A DNA stretch of 55,063 nucleotides from UKL13-2 sp947085425 (lineage in GTDB: Bacteria > Pseudomonadota > Gammaproteobacteria > Burkholderiales > Usitatibacteraceae). The notes under the pieces are model-generated. The model had not been told where the DNA came from and did no database searches. It saw nothing but the letters and a program-made list of their open reading frames with translations. Of the stretch, positions 26,811 to 36,200 are shown piece after piece; the stretch's first letter is position 1; the number at the start of each line of letters is the position of its first letter. Location: NCBI GenBank assembly GCA_947085425.1, contig CAMTWK010000039.1:1-55063 (forward strand), written 5' to 3'. Position numbers and translations under genes: made by a program.

Positions 26811-27788
26811 ATGAAGACTTTAGTCACCGGCAGCGCCGGCCATTTGGGCGAAGCGCTGGTTCGCACCCTGCGCGGGGGTGGCCGCGACAAGGGCGGCCAC
26901 GACGTGGTTGGGCTCGATATTGTCGCCTCACCATTCACCGACATCGTTGGGTCCATCACTGATCTACAACTGGTTTTGCATTGCATGCAAGGAATTGACG
27001 CAGTCATGCACACGGCAACGTTGCACAAACCGCACGTTGCAACGCATACCCGCCAGCAGTTTATTGATACCAACATCAGCGGCACACTCAACCTTTTGGA
27101 GGCGGCCGTCGCCAGCAATGTGCGCGCGTTTATTTTCACCAGCACCACCAGCGCGTTTGGTGACGCGTTAACACCGGCTGCAGGTGCGCCGGCAACCTGG
27201 ATCACTGAAGACATCACACCGATCCCAAAAAACATTTACGGTGCCACCAAGACAGCTGCCGAAGATCTGTGCCAACTGTTTCAGCGCAATCACGGCCTGC
27301 CCTGCGTGGTTTTAAGAACCTCGCGATTTTTTCCGGAACATGACGACGACCCAAGCCGTCGAGAAGCACTTGATATCGCCAATCTACAGGCGATTGAATA
27401 CCTGTACCGTCGGGTGGACATCGAAGACGTTGTTGATGCGCACATCCGCGCGCTGCAACAGGCGCCCAATCTTGGCTTTGATAAATTTATCATCAGCGCC
27501 AACTCACCGTTCACGCGGGAAGATTTGGCCGAATTACGAACAGATGTCGGCGCGGTGTTGCGCCGGCGTGTACCCGCCTATGAATCCATCTTTGCTGATC
27601 ATGGCTGGTGCCTGCCAACCGAAATTGATCGGTTATACGTAAACGAAAAAGCCCGCAACACGCTCAAGTGGCAGCCACAATATGATTTCGCGCGAATTCT
27701 CAATTGCCTGCGCGACGGTGTCGATCCCAGCAGCCCCATGGCGCGCGTCATCGGCTGGAAGGGATACCACCCTGGTGCAACGATCTAG
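26811..27788 (+). CDS. NAD-dependent epimerase/dehydratase (extended SDR)
   Basis: A 325-residue short-chain dehydrogenase of the extended type. The N-terminal nucleotide-binding motif is TGSAGHLGEAL and the catalytic YGATK (Tyr-x-x-x-Lys) lies about 110 residues after it. A sugar nucleotide or sterol-like substrate is possible; none can be assigned from sequence. It follows the acyl-CoA synthetase by 47 bp and ends before a strong terminator, so the two may be one transcript. No Shine-Dalgarno is obvious. Confidence 0.85.
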   Translation: MKTLVTGSAGHLGEALVRTLRGGGRDKGGHDVVGLDIVASPFTDIVGSITDLQLVLHCMQGIDAVMHTATLHKPHVATHTRQQFIDTNISGTLNLLEAAVASNVRAFIFTSTTSAFGDALTPAAGAPATWITEDITPIPKNIYGATKTAAEDLCQLFQRNHGLPCVVLRTSRFFPEHDDDPSRREALDIANLQAIEYLYRRVDIEDVVDAHIRALQQAPNLGFDKFIISANSPFTREDLAELRTDVGAVLRRRVPAYESIFADHGWCLPTEIDRLYVNEKARNTLKWQPQYDFARILNCLRDGVDPSSPMARVIGWKGYHPGATI

Positions 27789-27808
27789 CATGCATATTTT
27801 TCCGCAAT

Positions 27809-27850
27809 AAAAAACGCCGAATCGGTTTCCCGATTCGGCGTTTTTATTTT
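27809..27850. terminator. Strong bidirectional intrinsic terminator (SDR / hppA)
   Basis: A perfect 15-bp stem (27811-27825 with 27830-27844) with loop TTTC, preceded by A-run and followed by T-run, lies in the gap between the two converging genes. It should stop transcription from both sides. Confidence 0.95.
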
Positions 27851-27890
27851 AAAAGTCACCTCAGCCAGAAGGGCATGGGTGACTGGACCA

Positions 27891-30104
27891 CTATTTTCCG
27901 GGTGTTGCTGCAGGTGCCGCAACCTGTGCTGCAACCGGTACCACTGGTGCCGCTGCCGGTGCTGCTTTCTGCTCCAGCTTCATCGGCGCAACAGCCGTGG
28001 TTTTTGGTGTGTCCGCCACACCAAACAAAGGCACAATCATCAGCGCAACAATGTTGATGATTTTGATCAACGGATTCACCGCCGGACCGGCCGTATCTTT
28101 GTAAGGATCACCCACCGTATCGCCGGTGACCGCTGCTTTATGCGCATCGGAACCTTTGCCACCGTGATTGCCCTCTTCAATATACTTTTTGGCGTTATCC
28201 CATGCCCCACCACCGGTACACATTGAAATCGCCACAAACAAGCCGGTGACAATGGTACCCATCAACATGCCGCCGAGCGCCTGAATACCGGCTTCTTTGC
28301 CCATCAAGCCGCCGACGATCAGCACCACCAAGATCGGCGCCACCACCGGCAACAACGATGGGATGATCATTTCTTTGATCGCACCCTTGGTCAGCAAATC
28401 AACCGCACGTGAATAATCCGGTTTGCCGGATCCGTCCATGATGCCTTTGATATCGCGGAACTGGCGACGCACTTCTTCAACCACCAAACCGGCACAACGG
28501 CCAACAGCTTCCATCGCCATGGCACCAAACAAATAAGGAATCATGCCGCCGGCAAACAAACCAATGATGACCGCCGGATTCGACAGATCAAATGTCAGGT
28601 TGTAACCGGCTTCAGTCAACTTGTAGGTGTAGTCAGCAAACAACACCAGCGCGGCCAAACCTGCCGAGCCAATCGCGTAACCCTTGGTCACGGCTTTGGT
28701 GGTGTTGCCTACCGCATCGAGTGGATCGGTGACTTCACGGACCGACTTGGGCATTTCCGACATTTCGGCGATGCCTCCTGCGTTGTCGGTAATCGGACCG
28801 TAGGCATCCAAGGCAACCACGATTCCGGCCATCGACAACATGGCGGTGGCGGCAATGGCGATACCGTATATGCCACACAAGGCATACGCTGCATAAATCG
28901 AGAAACACACCGCCAACACCGGCCAGGCGGTGGAGCGCATCGACAAACCGATACCGGCGATGATGTTGGTGGCATGGCCTTTGGTTGAGGCTTCCGCAAC
29001 GTGGCGGACCGGTGCGAATTGGGTGCCGGTGTAGTACTCGGTGATCCATACCAAAAACGCAGTCAATGACAATCCAACCAAACAACAAAGCCACAAATTC
29101 ATGACCGTATATTTTTCGTAACCCGGACCGGCAACAGACACGCCGCCCATGATCCAATTGGTGATCGGGTAGAACGCCACCAGCGCGATCACACCGGCAA
29201 TGGCCAGGCCGCGATACAGCGCATTCATGATGTGCGCACCGTCACTGGTCTTCACAAACGAACAACCGATGATCGAGGCAATGATGGCAAAACCGCCCAA
29301 CACCAGCGGATACAACACCACGTTTTTGACCACGGATGGTGCGGCAATCATCATTGCGCCCAACACCATGGTGGCGATGATTGTCACTGCGTACGTTTCA
29401 AACAAATCCGCGGCCATGCCTGCGCAGTCACCGACGTTGTCACCAACGTTATCGGCAATCACAGCTGGATTACGCGGATCATCTTCCGGAATATTGGCTT
29501 CGACTTTGCCCACCAGATCGGCGCCAACGTCGGCACCCTTGGTGAAAATACCACCGCCCAGTCGAGCAAAAATCGAGATCAGCGAAGAACCAAACGCCAG
29601 GCCAATCAACGGCTTGACGATGTCGCTCATCTTCGCGTCGTGGGCCGATCCACCGATCAACATATAAAAGAATCCGGCAACCGATAACAAACCCAAACCA
29701 ACCACCAACATACCGGTGATGGCGCCACCTTTGAAGGCGACGTTTAATGCAGCGTTAACCCCACTGCGGGCGGCTTCGGCAGTCCGTACGTTGGCGCGAA
29801 CAGACACGTTCATGCCGATGTAACCGGCCAGACCGGAAGCAACCGCGCCGATCACAAAACCCAGCGCCGTCTTCCAGCCAAGCAACACCAGAATAATAAT
29901 TGCCAACACCACGCCGACCATTGCAATGGTCGTGTATTGACGATTTAAATAAGCTTTGGCACCAGACTGAATCGCCGCTGCAATTTCGCGCATGCGATCG
30001 TTACCGTCCGGCTGCGACAAAATCCATTTCGTTTGAATGCCACCGTATGCCAGCGCAATGATTGCGCAGAACAGTGCAAAGAAAAAAATAGTACCCGTAT
30101 CCAT
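27891..30104 (-). CDS. hppA: K+-independent H+-translocating pyrophosphatase
   Basis: A 737-residue membrane pump with about 16 TM helices that couples pyrophosphate hydrolysis to proton export. The substrate-binding loop DVGADLVGKVEANIPEDD and the GDNVGD motif are intact. At the K+-dependence site the sequence is GNTTKAVTKG, with Lys470 and Thr473; K+-dependent enzymes have Ala and Gly there, so this one should be K+-independent. A proline/alanine-rich C-terminal tail of about 45 residues is unusual but low complexity. The start is ATG 30104 with a GGGGAG site; an upstream in-frame ATG adds 21 residues and is unlikely. Confidence 0.95.
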   Translation of the reverse strand: MDTGTIFFFALFCAIIALAYGGIQTKWILSQPDGNDRMREIAAAIQSGAKAYLNRQYTTIAMVGVVLAIIILVLLGWKTALGFVIGAVASGLAGYIGMNVSVRANVRTAEAARSGVNAALNVAFKGGAITGMLVVGLGLLSVAGFFYMLIGGSAHDAKMSDIVKPLIGLAFGSSLISIFARLGGGIFTKGADVGADLVGKVEANIPEDDPRNPAVIADNVGDNVGDCAGMAADLFETYAVTIIATMVLGAMMIAAPSVVKNVVLYPLVLGGFAIIASIIGCSFVKTSDGAHIMNALYRGLAIAGVIALVAFYPITNWIMGGVSVAGPGYEKYTVMNLWLCCLVGLSLTAFLVWITEYYTGTQFAPVRHVAEASTKGHATNIIAGIGLSMRSTAWPVLAVCFSIYAAYALCGIYGIAIAATAMLSMAGIVVALDAYGPITDNAGGIAEMSEMPKSVREVTDPLDAVGNTTKAVTKGYAIGSAGLAALVLFADYTYKLTEAGYNLTFDLSNPAVIIGLFAGGMIPYLFGAMAMEAVGRCAGLVVEEVRRQFRDIKGIMDGSGKPDYSRAVDLLTKGAIKEMIIPSLLPVVAPILVVLIVGGLMGKEAGIQALGGMLMGTIVTGLFVAISMCTGGGAWDNAKKYIEEGNHGGKGSDAHKAAVTGDTVGDPYKDTAGPAVNPLIKIINIVALMIVPLFGVADTPKTTAVAPMKLEQKAAPAAAPVVPVAAQVAAPAATPGK

Positions 30105-30420
30105 TGAGAACTCCCCTGAGTTTACTTTTATGTGGCGAAAGCGTGCTAAGTCTGTGAAAAAACGCACAATTTTAACAGAGACCGCCCGGCAAAGGTACCC
30201 ATCTCGACAATGGTTGGAGAAGCAAATGTCAGGGTTTCAGCAACAACAAAAAATGAAACCCGTTTACCAACGCCGTTTTTCAGCCATTAATAGTTGAAAA
30301 ACCAAGCTGATAAACGAGTTTCACATTTAACACTATTCTCAACGGAAAACTGGTGGCGGGCACCCCGCAACTGGCTCAATTCACTGGCACCAGCCGGCAC
30401 CACCGCGGCGCGAAGGTCGC
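30105..30420. other. Intergenic gap between hppA and greA
   Basis: 316 bp with no ORF I can support. It holds one 66-bp repeat (30256-30321). It should also contain the hppA promoter, on the minus strand upstream of 30104, and the end of the greA transcript. I see no clear -10/-35 pair. Confidence 0.5.
30256..30321. repeat. 66-bp quasi-palindromic repeat, copy 4 (hppA/greA gap)
   Basis: Begins AAACCC and ends GAGTTT; the outer stem extends to AAACCCGTTTA with TAAACGAGTTT (one C/A mismatch, a wobble on the other strand). The inner stem is GTTTTTCA with TGAAAAAC. A shorter hairpin GGGTTTCA/TGAAACCC overlaps its left edge (30232-30261). Confidence 0.85.
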
Positions 30421-30906
30421 CTAGCAGTATTTCACTTCAACAATTTCGTAGTCTTTGCTGCCACCTGGCGCACGCACTTCAACAACATCGCCCGCCGACT
30501 TGCCGATCATGGCCCGCGCCATTGGCGAGGAAAATGAAATTTTCGCGAGTTTCAGATCCGCTTCGTCTTCACCAACAATGGTGTAGGTGACTTTCTCACC
30601 GGACGCGACTTCTTCCAAATCGACCGTCACACCAAACACCACCCGGCCGTCATCCTCTAGGGCCTTCGGGTCAATAATTTGTGCCGAAGATAATTTGCCC
30701 TCCAATTCGATAATGCGCCCTTCGACAAAGCCCTGACGCTCTTTGGCCGCGTCGTATTCCGCGTTTTCTGAAAGGTCACCCTGCGCCCGCGCTTCGGATA
30801 TCGCGCGCACCACGTCCGGTCGCTCCACCGCTTTTAAATTTTGCAATTCCGCCCGCAACGCTTCGGCACCGGCAACAGTAAGGGGGACTTTGGCGAGACT
30901 GCTCAT
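30421..30906 (-). CDS. greA: Transcription elongation factor GreA
   Basis: A 161-residue factor that rescues backtracked RNA polymerase by stimulating transcript cleavage. The N-terminal coiled coil carries the acidic tip SEARAQGDLSENAEYDAAKE, and the C-terminal FKBP-like domain ends in the usual VRAPGGSKDYEIVEV. Length is standard (158-160). It follows carB by about 80 bp and probably ends the dapB-car transcript or has its own promoter. Confidence 0.95.
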   Translation of the reverse strand: MSSLAKVPLTVAGAEALRAELQNLKAVERPDVVRAISEARAQGDLSENAEYDAAKERQGFVEGRIIELEGKLSSAQIIDPKALEDDGRVVFGVTVDLEEVASGEKVTYTIVGEDEADLKLAKISFSSPMARAMIGKSAGDVVEVRAPGGSKDYEIVEVKYC

Positions 30907-30989
30907 AACGAATTCCTGAAAAAAATAAATGACTAACTACTGCCTGACCGCACAGCGCGATATTAAATAAATGTGTTCCAAACCGACCA

Positions 30990-33900
30990 CTACGCGGTGA
31001 TTTGTTTGTGCAATTCCTGCAACGAATATACGCGAAGCTCTGATAAATGCTGCATACCAATACACGCCGCCTTGGCACCCGCCACCGTTGTGTAATAAGT
31101 GATCCGACCCTGCAGTGCGGCATTACGAATCGACCACGAATCGCGAATGGAGCGTTTGTCCTCTTCAACGGTATTGATGATGAGCGTGATTTCGCGATTC
31201 TTGACGAGATCAACAATATGCGGCCGCCCTTCCAATACCTTGTTGACAGGCTCAACCGCCAGCCCCACTTTTGCCAGATGTGCAGCCGTTCCCTTGGTGG
31301 CCACCAGCAAAAAACCCAGGTCAATCAAGACGCGGGCAATTTCTTCAATTTTTGGTTTGTCGCCGTTGCGAACCGACAAAAACGCCCGACCTGCACCCGC
31401 ACCGGTGCGTGGCAACTTTACGCCCGCACCCATTTGTGATTTCACAAACGCCTCAGCAAAGGTGGCGCCCACGCCCATCACTTCTCCGGTGGATTTCATC
31501 TCCGGGCCGAGAATCACGTCGACACCCGGAAATTTGATAAACGGAAACACCGCTTCTTTAACCGAAAAATACGGCGGGGTGATTTCTTTGGTGACACCCT
31601 GTGTTTTCAGCGAAATGCCGACCATACAACGTGCCGCGACCTTCGCCAGTGGAATCGAAATCGCTTTGGAGACAAACGGCACGGTGCGCGACGCACGTGG
31701 ATTGACTTCCAAAACATAAACCACATCCTCGCCCGCTTCGCGCTTGATGGCAAATTGCACGTTCATCAAGCCCACCACGTTTAACCCTTTGGCCATCAAC
31801 ACCGTCTGGCGGCGCAGCTCGTCTTTTAAGACCTCAGACAGCGAAAACGGCGGCAACGAACAGGCCGAGTCGCCTGAGTGCACACCGGCCTGCTCAATGT
31901 GTTCCATGATGCCGCCGATCAACACATCCTGTCCGTCGGAAACGGCATCGACATCGACTTCGATGGCGTCATTTAAAAAACGATCCAGCAGCACCGGCGA
32001 GTCGTTCGATACTTTTACCGCCTCGCGCATGTAACGCTCGAGGTCGGCCTCGATATGGATAATCTCCATCGCCCGGCCGCCAAGCACATAACTCGGCCGC
32101 ACCACCAGCGGATAGCCGATTTCACGCGCCTTGACCATGGCTTCCTCATTGGTGCGCGCGGTACGGTTCGGCGGCTGACGCAACTTCAATTCGTGAATCA
32201 TTTTCTGGAAACGTTCGCGGTCTTCGGCCATGTCGATCATGTCCGGCGTAGTACCGATGATCGGCACACCATTCGCCTCCAGCGCGCGCGCCAATTTCAG
32301 CGGCGTCTGGCCGCCAAATTGAACAATCACCCCGACCGGTTTTTCCAAATCAACAATTTCCAGTACGTCTTCGAGCGTCAATGGTTCGAAATACAAACGG
32401 TCGGAGGTGTCGTAATCCGTTGATACTGTTTCCGGATTGCAATTAACCATGATGGTTTCATAACCGTCATCGCGCAATGCAAACGCGGCATGCACACAAC
32501 AATAATCAAACTCGATACCCTGGCCGATACGATTGGGCCCCCCCCCCGGAATCAGGATTTTTTGGTGGTTGGTCGGGTTCGACTCACATTCCTCATCGTA
32601 GCTGGAGTACATGTACGCAGTCGAAGTGGCGAATTCTGCCGCACAAGTATCGACCCGTTTGTAAACCGGACGGATCTTAAAACCATGACGGCGCGCGCGC
32701 ACCGCCGATTCGTCTTGTTTTAATAAATGTGCCAGACGCCGATCGGAGAACCCCTTGCGCTTGAGCGCACGCAACTCGACGGCATCAATCGAGTCGAGTG
32801 TTTTTTTCTCGATCGCCAATTCCATTTTCACCAGCTCTTCGATCTGCTCCAAAAACCAGCGGTCAATTTTGGTGTAACCAAAAATCTCATCCACCGACAT
32901 GCCGATACCAAATGCATCGGCCACATACCAAAGGCGTTCGCCTCGCGGATAGGCCAATTCGTCGCCGATTTTTTCCGGGTCAACTGTTTTTAAATTGAAG
33001 CCATCCACACCGGTTTCGAGGCCACGCAACGCTTTTTGCAATGACTCCTGGAAGTTGCGGCCAATGGCCATCACTTCACCGACACTTTTCATCTGGGTGG
33101 TGAGTCGATCGTCCGCCTGGGGAAATTTTTCAAAGGCAAAACGCGGCACCTTGGTGACGACATAATCAATCGCCGGCTCGAAGGATGCCGGCGTGGTGCC
33201 ACCGGTAATGTCATTTTTTAATTCGTCGAGGGTATAACCGACCGCCAACTTGGCGGCAATTTTGGCAATCGGAAAACCGGTCGCCTTGGACGCCAGCGCA
33301 GACGAACGTGACACACGCGGATTCATCTCGATCACGATCATGCGACCGTCTTTCGGGTTGACGGCAAATTGCACGTTTGAACCGCCGGTCTCCACGCCAA
33401 TCTCACGCAAACACGCGATCGAGGCGTTGCGCATGATCTGGTATTCCTTGTCGGTCAGCGTTTGCGCCGGTGCAACGGTAATGGAATCACCGGTGTGCAC
33501 GCCCATCGGGTCGAGATTTTCGATCGAACAAATGATGATGCAGTTATCCGCTTTGTCGCGCACTACTTCCATCTCGAACTCTTTCCAACCGAGCAATGAC
33601 TCCTCGATCAGCAGTTCTTTGGTCGGCGAAGCTTCCAGTCCACGTTCGCAAATTTCCAAAAACTCATCGCGGTTATAAGCGATGCCGCCGCCGGAGCCGC
33701 CCATGGTAAAGCTGGGGCGGATAATGGCCGGGAAGCCAATCGACGGCTGCACCTGCAACGCTTCTTCAATGGAATGGGCGATCACCGAACGCGCCGAGTC
33801 GAGACCAATCTTGGTCATCGCGCGTTTGAATTTTTCGCGATCTTCAGCCTTGTCGATGGCTTCTTTGGTCGCACCAATCATTTCAACGTTGTATTTGTCG

Positions 33901-34223
33901 AGCACACCGTGTTTGTCCAGATCAAGCGCGCAATTGAGCGCGGTCTGACCGCCCATGGTTGGCAGCAACGCATCGGGACGCTCTTTTTCGATGATTTTTT
34001 CGACGATCTGCCAGGTGATCGGCTCAATGTAGGTCACGTCCGCCATGTTCGGGTCGGTCATGATGGTGGCGGGATTGGAGTTGATCAGAATAACCTTGTA
34101 CCCCTCATCACGCAACGCCTTGCACGCCTGTGCACCGGAGTAGTCAAACTCACACGCCTGACCAATCACAATCGGCCCGGAGCCGATGATCAGAATGGAT
34201 TTGATGTCTTGACGTTTTGGCAT
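30990..34223 (-). CDS. carB: Carbamoyl-phosphate synthase large subunit
   Basis: The 1077-residue ATP-grasp subunit that, with CarA, makes carbamoyl phosphate for arginine and pyrimidines. It has two ATP-grasp halves, both with nucleotide-binding GGxNRIGQG-type loops, and a C-terminal allosteric domain. In the second half the loop LIPGGGPNRIGQG is encoded by an uninterrupted run of ten Gs on the coding strand (C-run 32538-32547), which is unusual. The start ATG lies 3 bp after the ORF6N gene, so translational coupling is expected. Confidence 0.96.
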   Translation of the reverse strand: MPKRQDIKSILIIGSGPIVIGQACEFDYSGAQACKALRDEGYKVILINSNPATIMTDPNMADVTYIEPITWQIVEKIIEKERPDALLPTMGGQTALNCALDLDKHGVLDKYNVEMIGATKEAIDKAEDREKFKRAMTKIGLDSARSVIAHSIEEALQVQPSIGFPAIIRPSFTMGGSGGGIAYNRDEFLEICERGLEASPTKELLIEESLLGWKEFEMEVVRDKADNCIIICSIENLDPMGVHTGDSITVAPAQTLTDKEYQIMRNASIACLREIGVETGGSNVQFAVNPKDGRMIVIEMNPRVSRSSALASKATGFPIAKIAAKLAVGYTLDELKNDITGGTTPASFEPAIDYVVTKVPRFAFEKFPQADDRLTTQMKSVGEVMAIGRNFQESLQKALRGLETGVDGFNLKTVDPEKIGDELAYPRGERLWYVADAFGIGMSVDEIFGYTKIDRWFLEQIEELVKMELAIEKKTLDSIDAVELRALKRKGFSDRRLAHLLKQDESAVRARRHGFKIRPVYKRVDTCAAEFATSTAYMYSSYDEECESNPTNHQKILIPGGGPNRIGQGIEFDYCCVHAAFALRDDGYETIMVNCNPETVSTDYDTSDRLYFEPLTLEDVLEIVDLEKPVGVIVQFGGQTPLKLARALEANGVPIIGTTPDMIDMAEDRERFQKMIHELKLRQPPNRTARTNEEAMVKAREIGYPLVVRPSYVLGGRAMEIIHIEADLERYMREAVKVSNDSPVLLDRFLNDAIEVDVDAVSDGQDVLIGGIMEHIEQAGVHSGDSACSLPPFSLSEVLKDELRRQTVLMAKGLNVVGLMNVQFAIKREAGEDVVYVLEVNPRASRTVPFVSKAISIPLAKVAARCMVGISLKTQGVTKEITPPYFSVKEAVFPFIKFPGVDVILGPEMKSTGEVMGVGATFAEAFVKSQMGAGVKLPRTGAGAGRAFLSVRNGDKPKIEEIARVLIDLGFLLVATKGTAAHLAKVGLAVEPVNKVLEGRPHIVDLVKNREITLIINTVEEDKRSIRDSWSIRNAALQGRITYYTTVAGAKAACIGMQHLSELRVYSLQELHKQITA

Positions 34224-34226
34224 GAT

Positions 34227-34784
34227 TTAGGTAAATCCGATTTTGCGTTTGGGTTTGGCGGGTGCGGTTTTGTTGTCCATCAATTCGCGGATGGCTTTGA
34301 ACACCACTGCGAATTGTTCATCGTATTCGGCTTCCATCTTGTTGAGCTTGCGCGACAATTCCCGATTGCTGTCGATCATCGAACGCATGTGCACAAAGGC
34401 GCGCATGATTTCGATATTCACTTCCACGGCGCGTGGGCTGCGCAGCACACTCGACAACATGGCCACACCTTGCTCCGAAAATGCGTGAATCTGCTTGCGC
34501 GCGCCACCCCAACTTGAAGTCACAATTTGTGACTTCAAGTTTCTAATCTCTTGATCTGTAAGGATAAAGTTGAAGTCAATGGGAAATCTCGCCGCATTTC
34601 GCTTCACCGCCTGCATCAAAACCTTGGTCTCCACCCCATACAGCTCCGCCAGATCGTGGGCAAACATCACCTTTTGACCGCGCACCACGGCAATCTTGCC
34701 AACCACCACCTGATATTCGACCAGCGGCTGTTCAGCGCGCTGCGTCTTCTTTCTGACTTTTGGTGCCATTGCCAATTCAGCCAC
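34227..34784 (-). CDS. ORF6N-domain DNA-binding protein in the car operon
   Basis: A 185-residue protein. Residues about 20-110 form an ORF6N domain (VEYQVVVGKIAVVRGQKVMF, FPIDFNFILTDQEIRNLKSQ, SWGGARKQIHAFSEQGVAML), a DNA-binding fold common in phage antirepressors and mobile elements. The C-terminal third is a coiled coil (IDSNRELSRKLNKMEAEYDEQ) with a basic end. It is wedged between carA (8-bp overlap from GTG 34784, or 7 bp after the stop if ATG 34769 is used) and carB (3-bp gap), so it is co-translated. Its role is unknown; a local regulator is a guess. The position suggests ancient capture rather than a fresh insertion. Confidence 0.8.
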   Translation of the reverse strand: MAELAMAPKVRKKTQRAEQPLVEYQVVVGKIAVVRGQKVMFAHDLAELYGVETKVLMQAVKRNAARFPIDFNFILTDQEIRNLKSQIVTSSWGGARKQIHAFSEQGVAMLSSVLRSPRAVEVNIEIMRAFVHMRSMIDSNRELSRKLNKMEAEYDEQFAVVFKAIRELMDNKTAPAKPKRKIGFT

Positions 34785-35925
34785 GCGATTGCGCCATCAT
34801 GGCGACAAATTTTTCGAACAAATAACTGACCTCATGCGGTCCCGGACTGGCCTCGGGATGCCCTTGAAAACTGAACGCCGGTTTATCGGTGCGCTCGATT
34901 CCCTGACAAGTGCCGTCAAATAATGACTTGTGTGTGATACGCACGTTGGCCGGCAGCGACGCCGCATCCACCGCAAAGCCATGGTTTTGGCTGGTGATAT
35001 AAACTTTTTTGTTGTCGAGATCCTGCACCGGATGATTGGCACCGTGGTGACCAAATTTCATCTTGACCGTTTTAGCCCCCGATGCCAGACCCAACAATTG
35101 GTGCCCCAAACAGATGCCAAAGACAGGAATTGATTTTTCGATAATTTCGCGAATGGCGGTGATGGCGTAGCCACATGGTGCCGGGTCGCCCGGTCCGTTG
35201 GACAAAAAAACCCCGTCGGGTTTGAGTTTGATCACCGCATCACTGCTGGTCGTGGCCGGCACCACGGTCACCTTGCAGCCTTGATCGGCCAGCATGCGCA
35301 GAATATTTTGTTTGATGCCGTAGTCGTAGGCCACCACGTGAAAAGCTGTTGGCGACGGTGTCTTAAAACCGCTGCCCAATGCCCAGCTGCCGCTAGTCCA
35401 TTCGTAAGCCTGACGACAAGTCACTTCTTTTGCCAAGTCGAGTCCGGCCATATTCGGAGCGGCTGCCGCCAAGTCGCGCGCCTTATTCATGGCGGCTTCA
35501 TCGGTTGCACCAACCAGAATGCAGCCGTTTTGTGCACCCTTTTCGCGAATCAAACGCGTCAGTCGACGCGTATCAATGTCGGCAATGGCAACAATGTTGT
35601 TGCGGGTCAGATAGTCCGACAGGGTTTCTTGTGAACGCCAATTGGAAACCACCAACGGCAGATCGCGAATCACCAGGCCGGCCGCATGGGTCTTGTCCGA
35701 CTCGGCATCTTCATCATTGGTGCCCACATTGCCGATGTGCGGATAGGTCAGCGTAACAATTTGGCCGGTGTAGGACGGGTCGGTGAGAATCTCCTGATAA
35801 CCGGTCATGGCTGTGTTGAACACCACTTCACCAACCGTCGAGCCGAGCGCACCAATTGCAGTGCCTATAAATGCCGATCCGTCAGCAAGAACCAAAACAG
35901 CGGGCGGAAACGATGGCAGACTCAC
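34777..35925 (-). CDS. carA: Carbamoyl-phosphate synthase small subunit
   Basis: The 382-residue glutamine amidotransferase partner of CarB. The catalytic Cys lies in GICLGHQLLGL at about residue 270, and the His-Glu pair in GHPEASPGPHE. Length is normal. It precedes the ORF6N gene and carB. A terminator-like structure lies about 120 bp upstream (36043-36087), between dapB and carA. Confidence 0.96.
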   Translation of the reverse strand: MSLPSFPPAVLVLADGSAFIGTAIGALGSTVGEVVFNTAMTGYQEILTDPSYTGQIVTLTYPHIGNVGTNDEDAESDKTHAAGLVIRDLPLVVSNWRSQETLSDYLTRNNIVAIADIDTRRLTRLIREKGAQNGCILVGATDEAAMNKARDLAAAAPNMAGLDLAKEVTCRQAYEWTSGSWALGSGFKTPSPTAFHVVAYDYGIKQNILRMLADQGCKVTVVPATTSSDAVIKLKPDGVFLSNGPGDPAPCGYAITAIREIIEKSIPVFGICLGHQLLGLASGAKTVKMKFGHHGANHPVQDLDNKKVYITSQNHGFAVDAASLPANVRITHKSLFDGTCQGIERTDKPAFSFQGHPEASPGPHEVSYLFEKFVAMMAQSRG

Positions 35926-36042
35926 GGCAAACTCCAGTCATTCAATATCAAAATTATTCACGCTTACCAGACATCCCGGCGACACACGTTGCTCGTCAAT
36001 CGCGCCAACAAACGGCGGTAGATTTACAAAACAAACGGGCAT

Positions 36043-36087
36043 AAAAAACGGGAAAGGCCATCGGGAAGTATCCCGTGTGCTTTCCCG
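36043..36087 (-). terminator. Intrinsic terminator or attenuator between dapB and carA
   Basis: On the minus strand an 8-bp outer stem (CGGGAAAG paired with CTTTCCCG, 36080-36087 with 36049-36056) encloses a second small stem (36062-36066 with 36071-36075). It is followed by TTTTTT (36048-36043). It ends dapB transcription, or attenuates car if the car promoter lies upstream of it. Confidence 0.75.
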
Positions 36088-36200
36088 CGTTTTGACGTGC
36101 ACCAGACAAAAACAATTGATTCCAGCGACGACGCGATTAAAAAAACATTTTACCGGAAACCGGCTGTTTGAGCAACGATTACAGGCGAAATGACCGCTTA

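Noticed and set aside
36028..36093. A 66-bp stretch with ends AAAAC and GTTTT around the dapB terminator
   Set aside because: The interior matches the terminator, not the repeat consensus; the length is coincidence.
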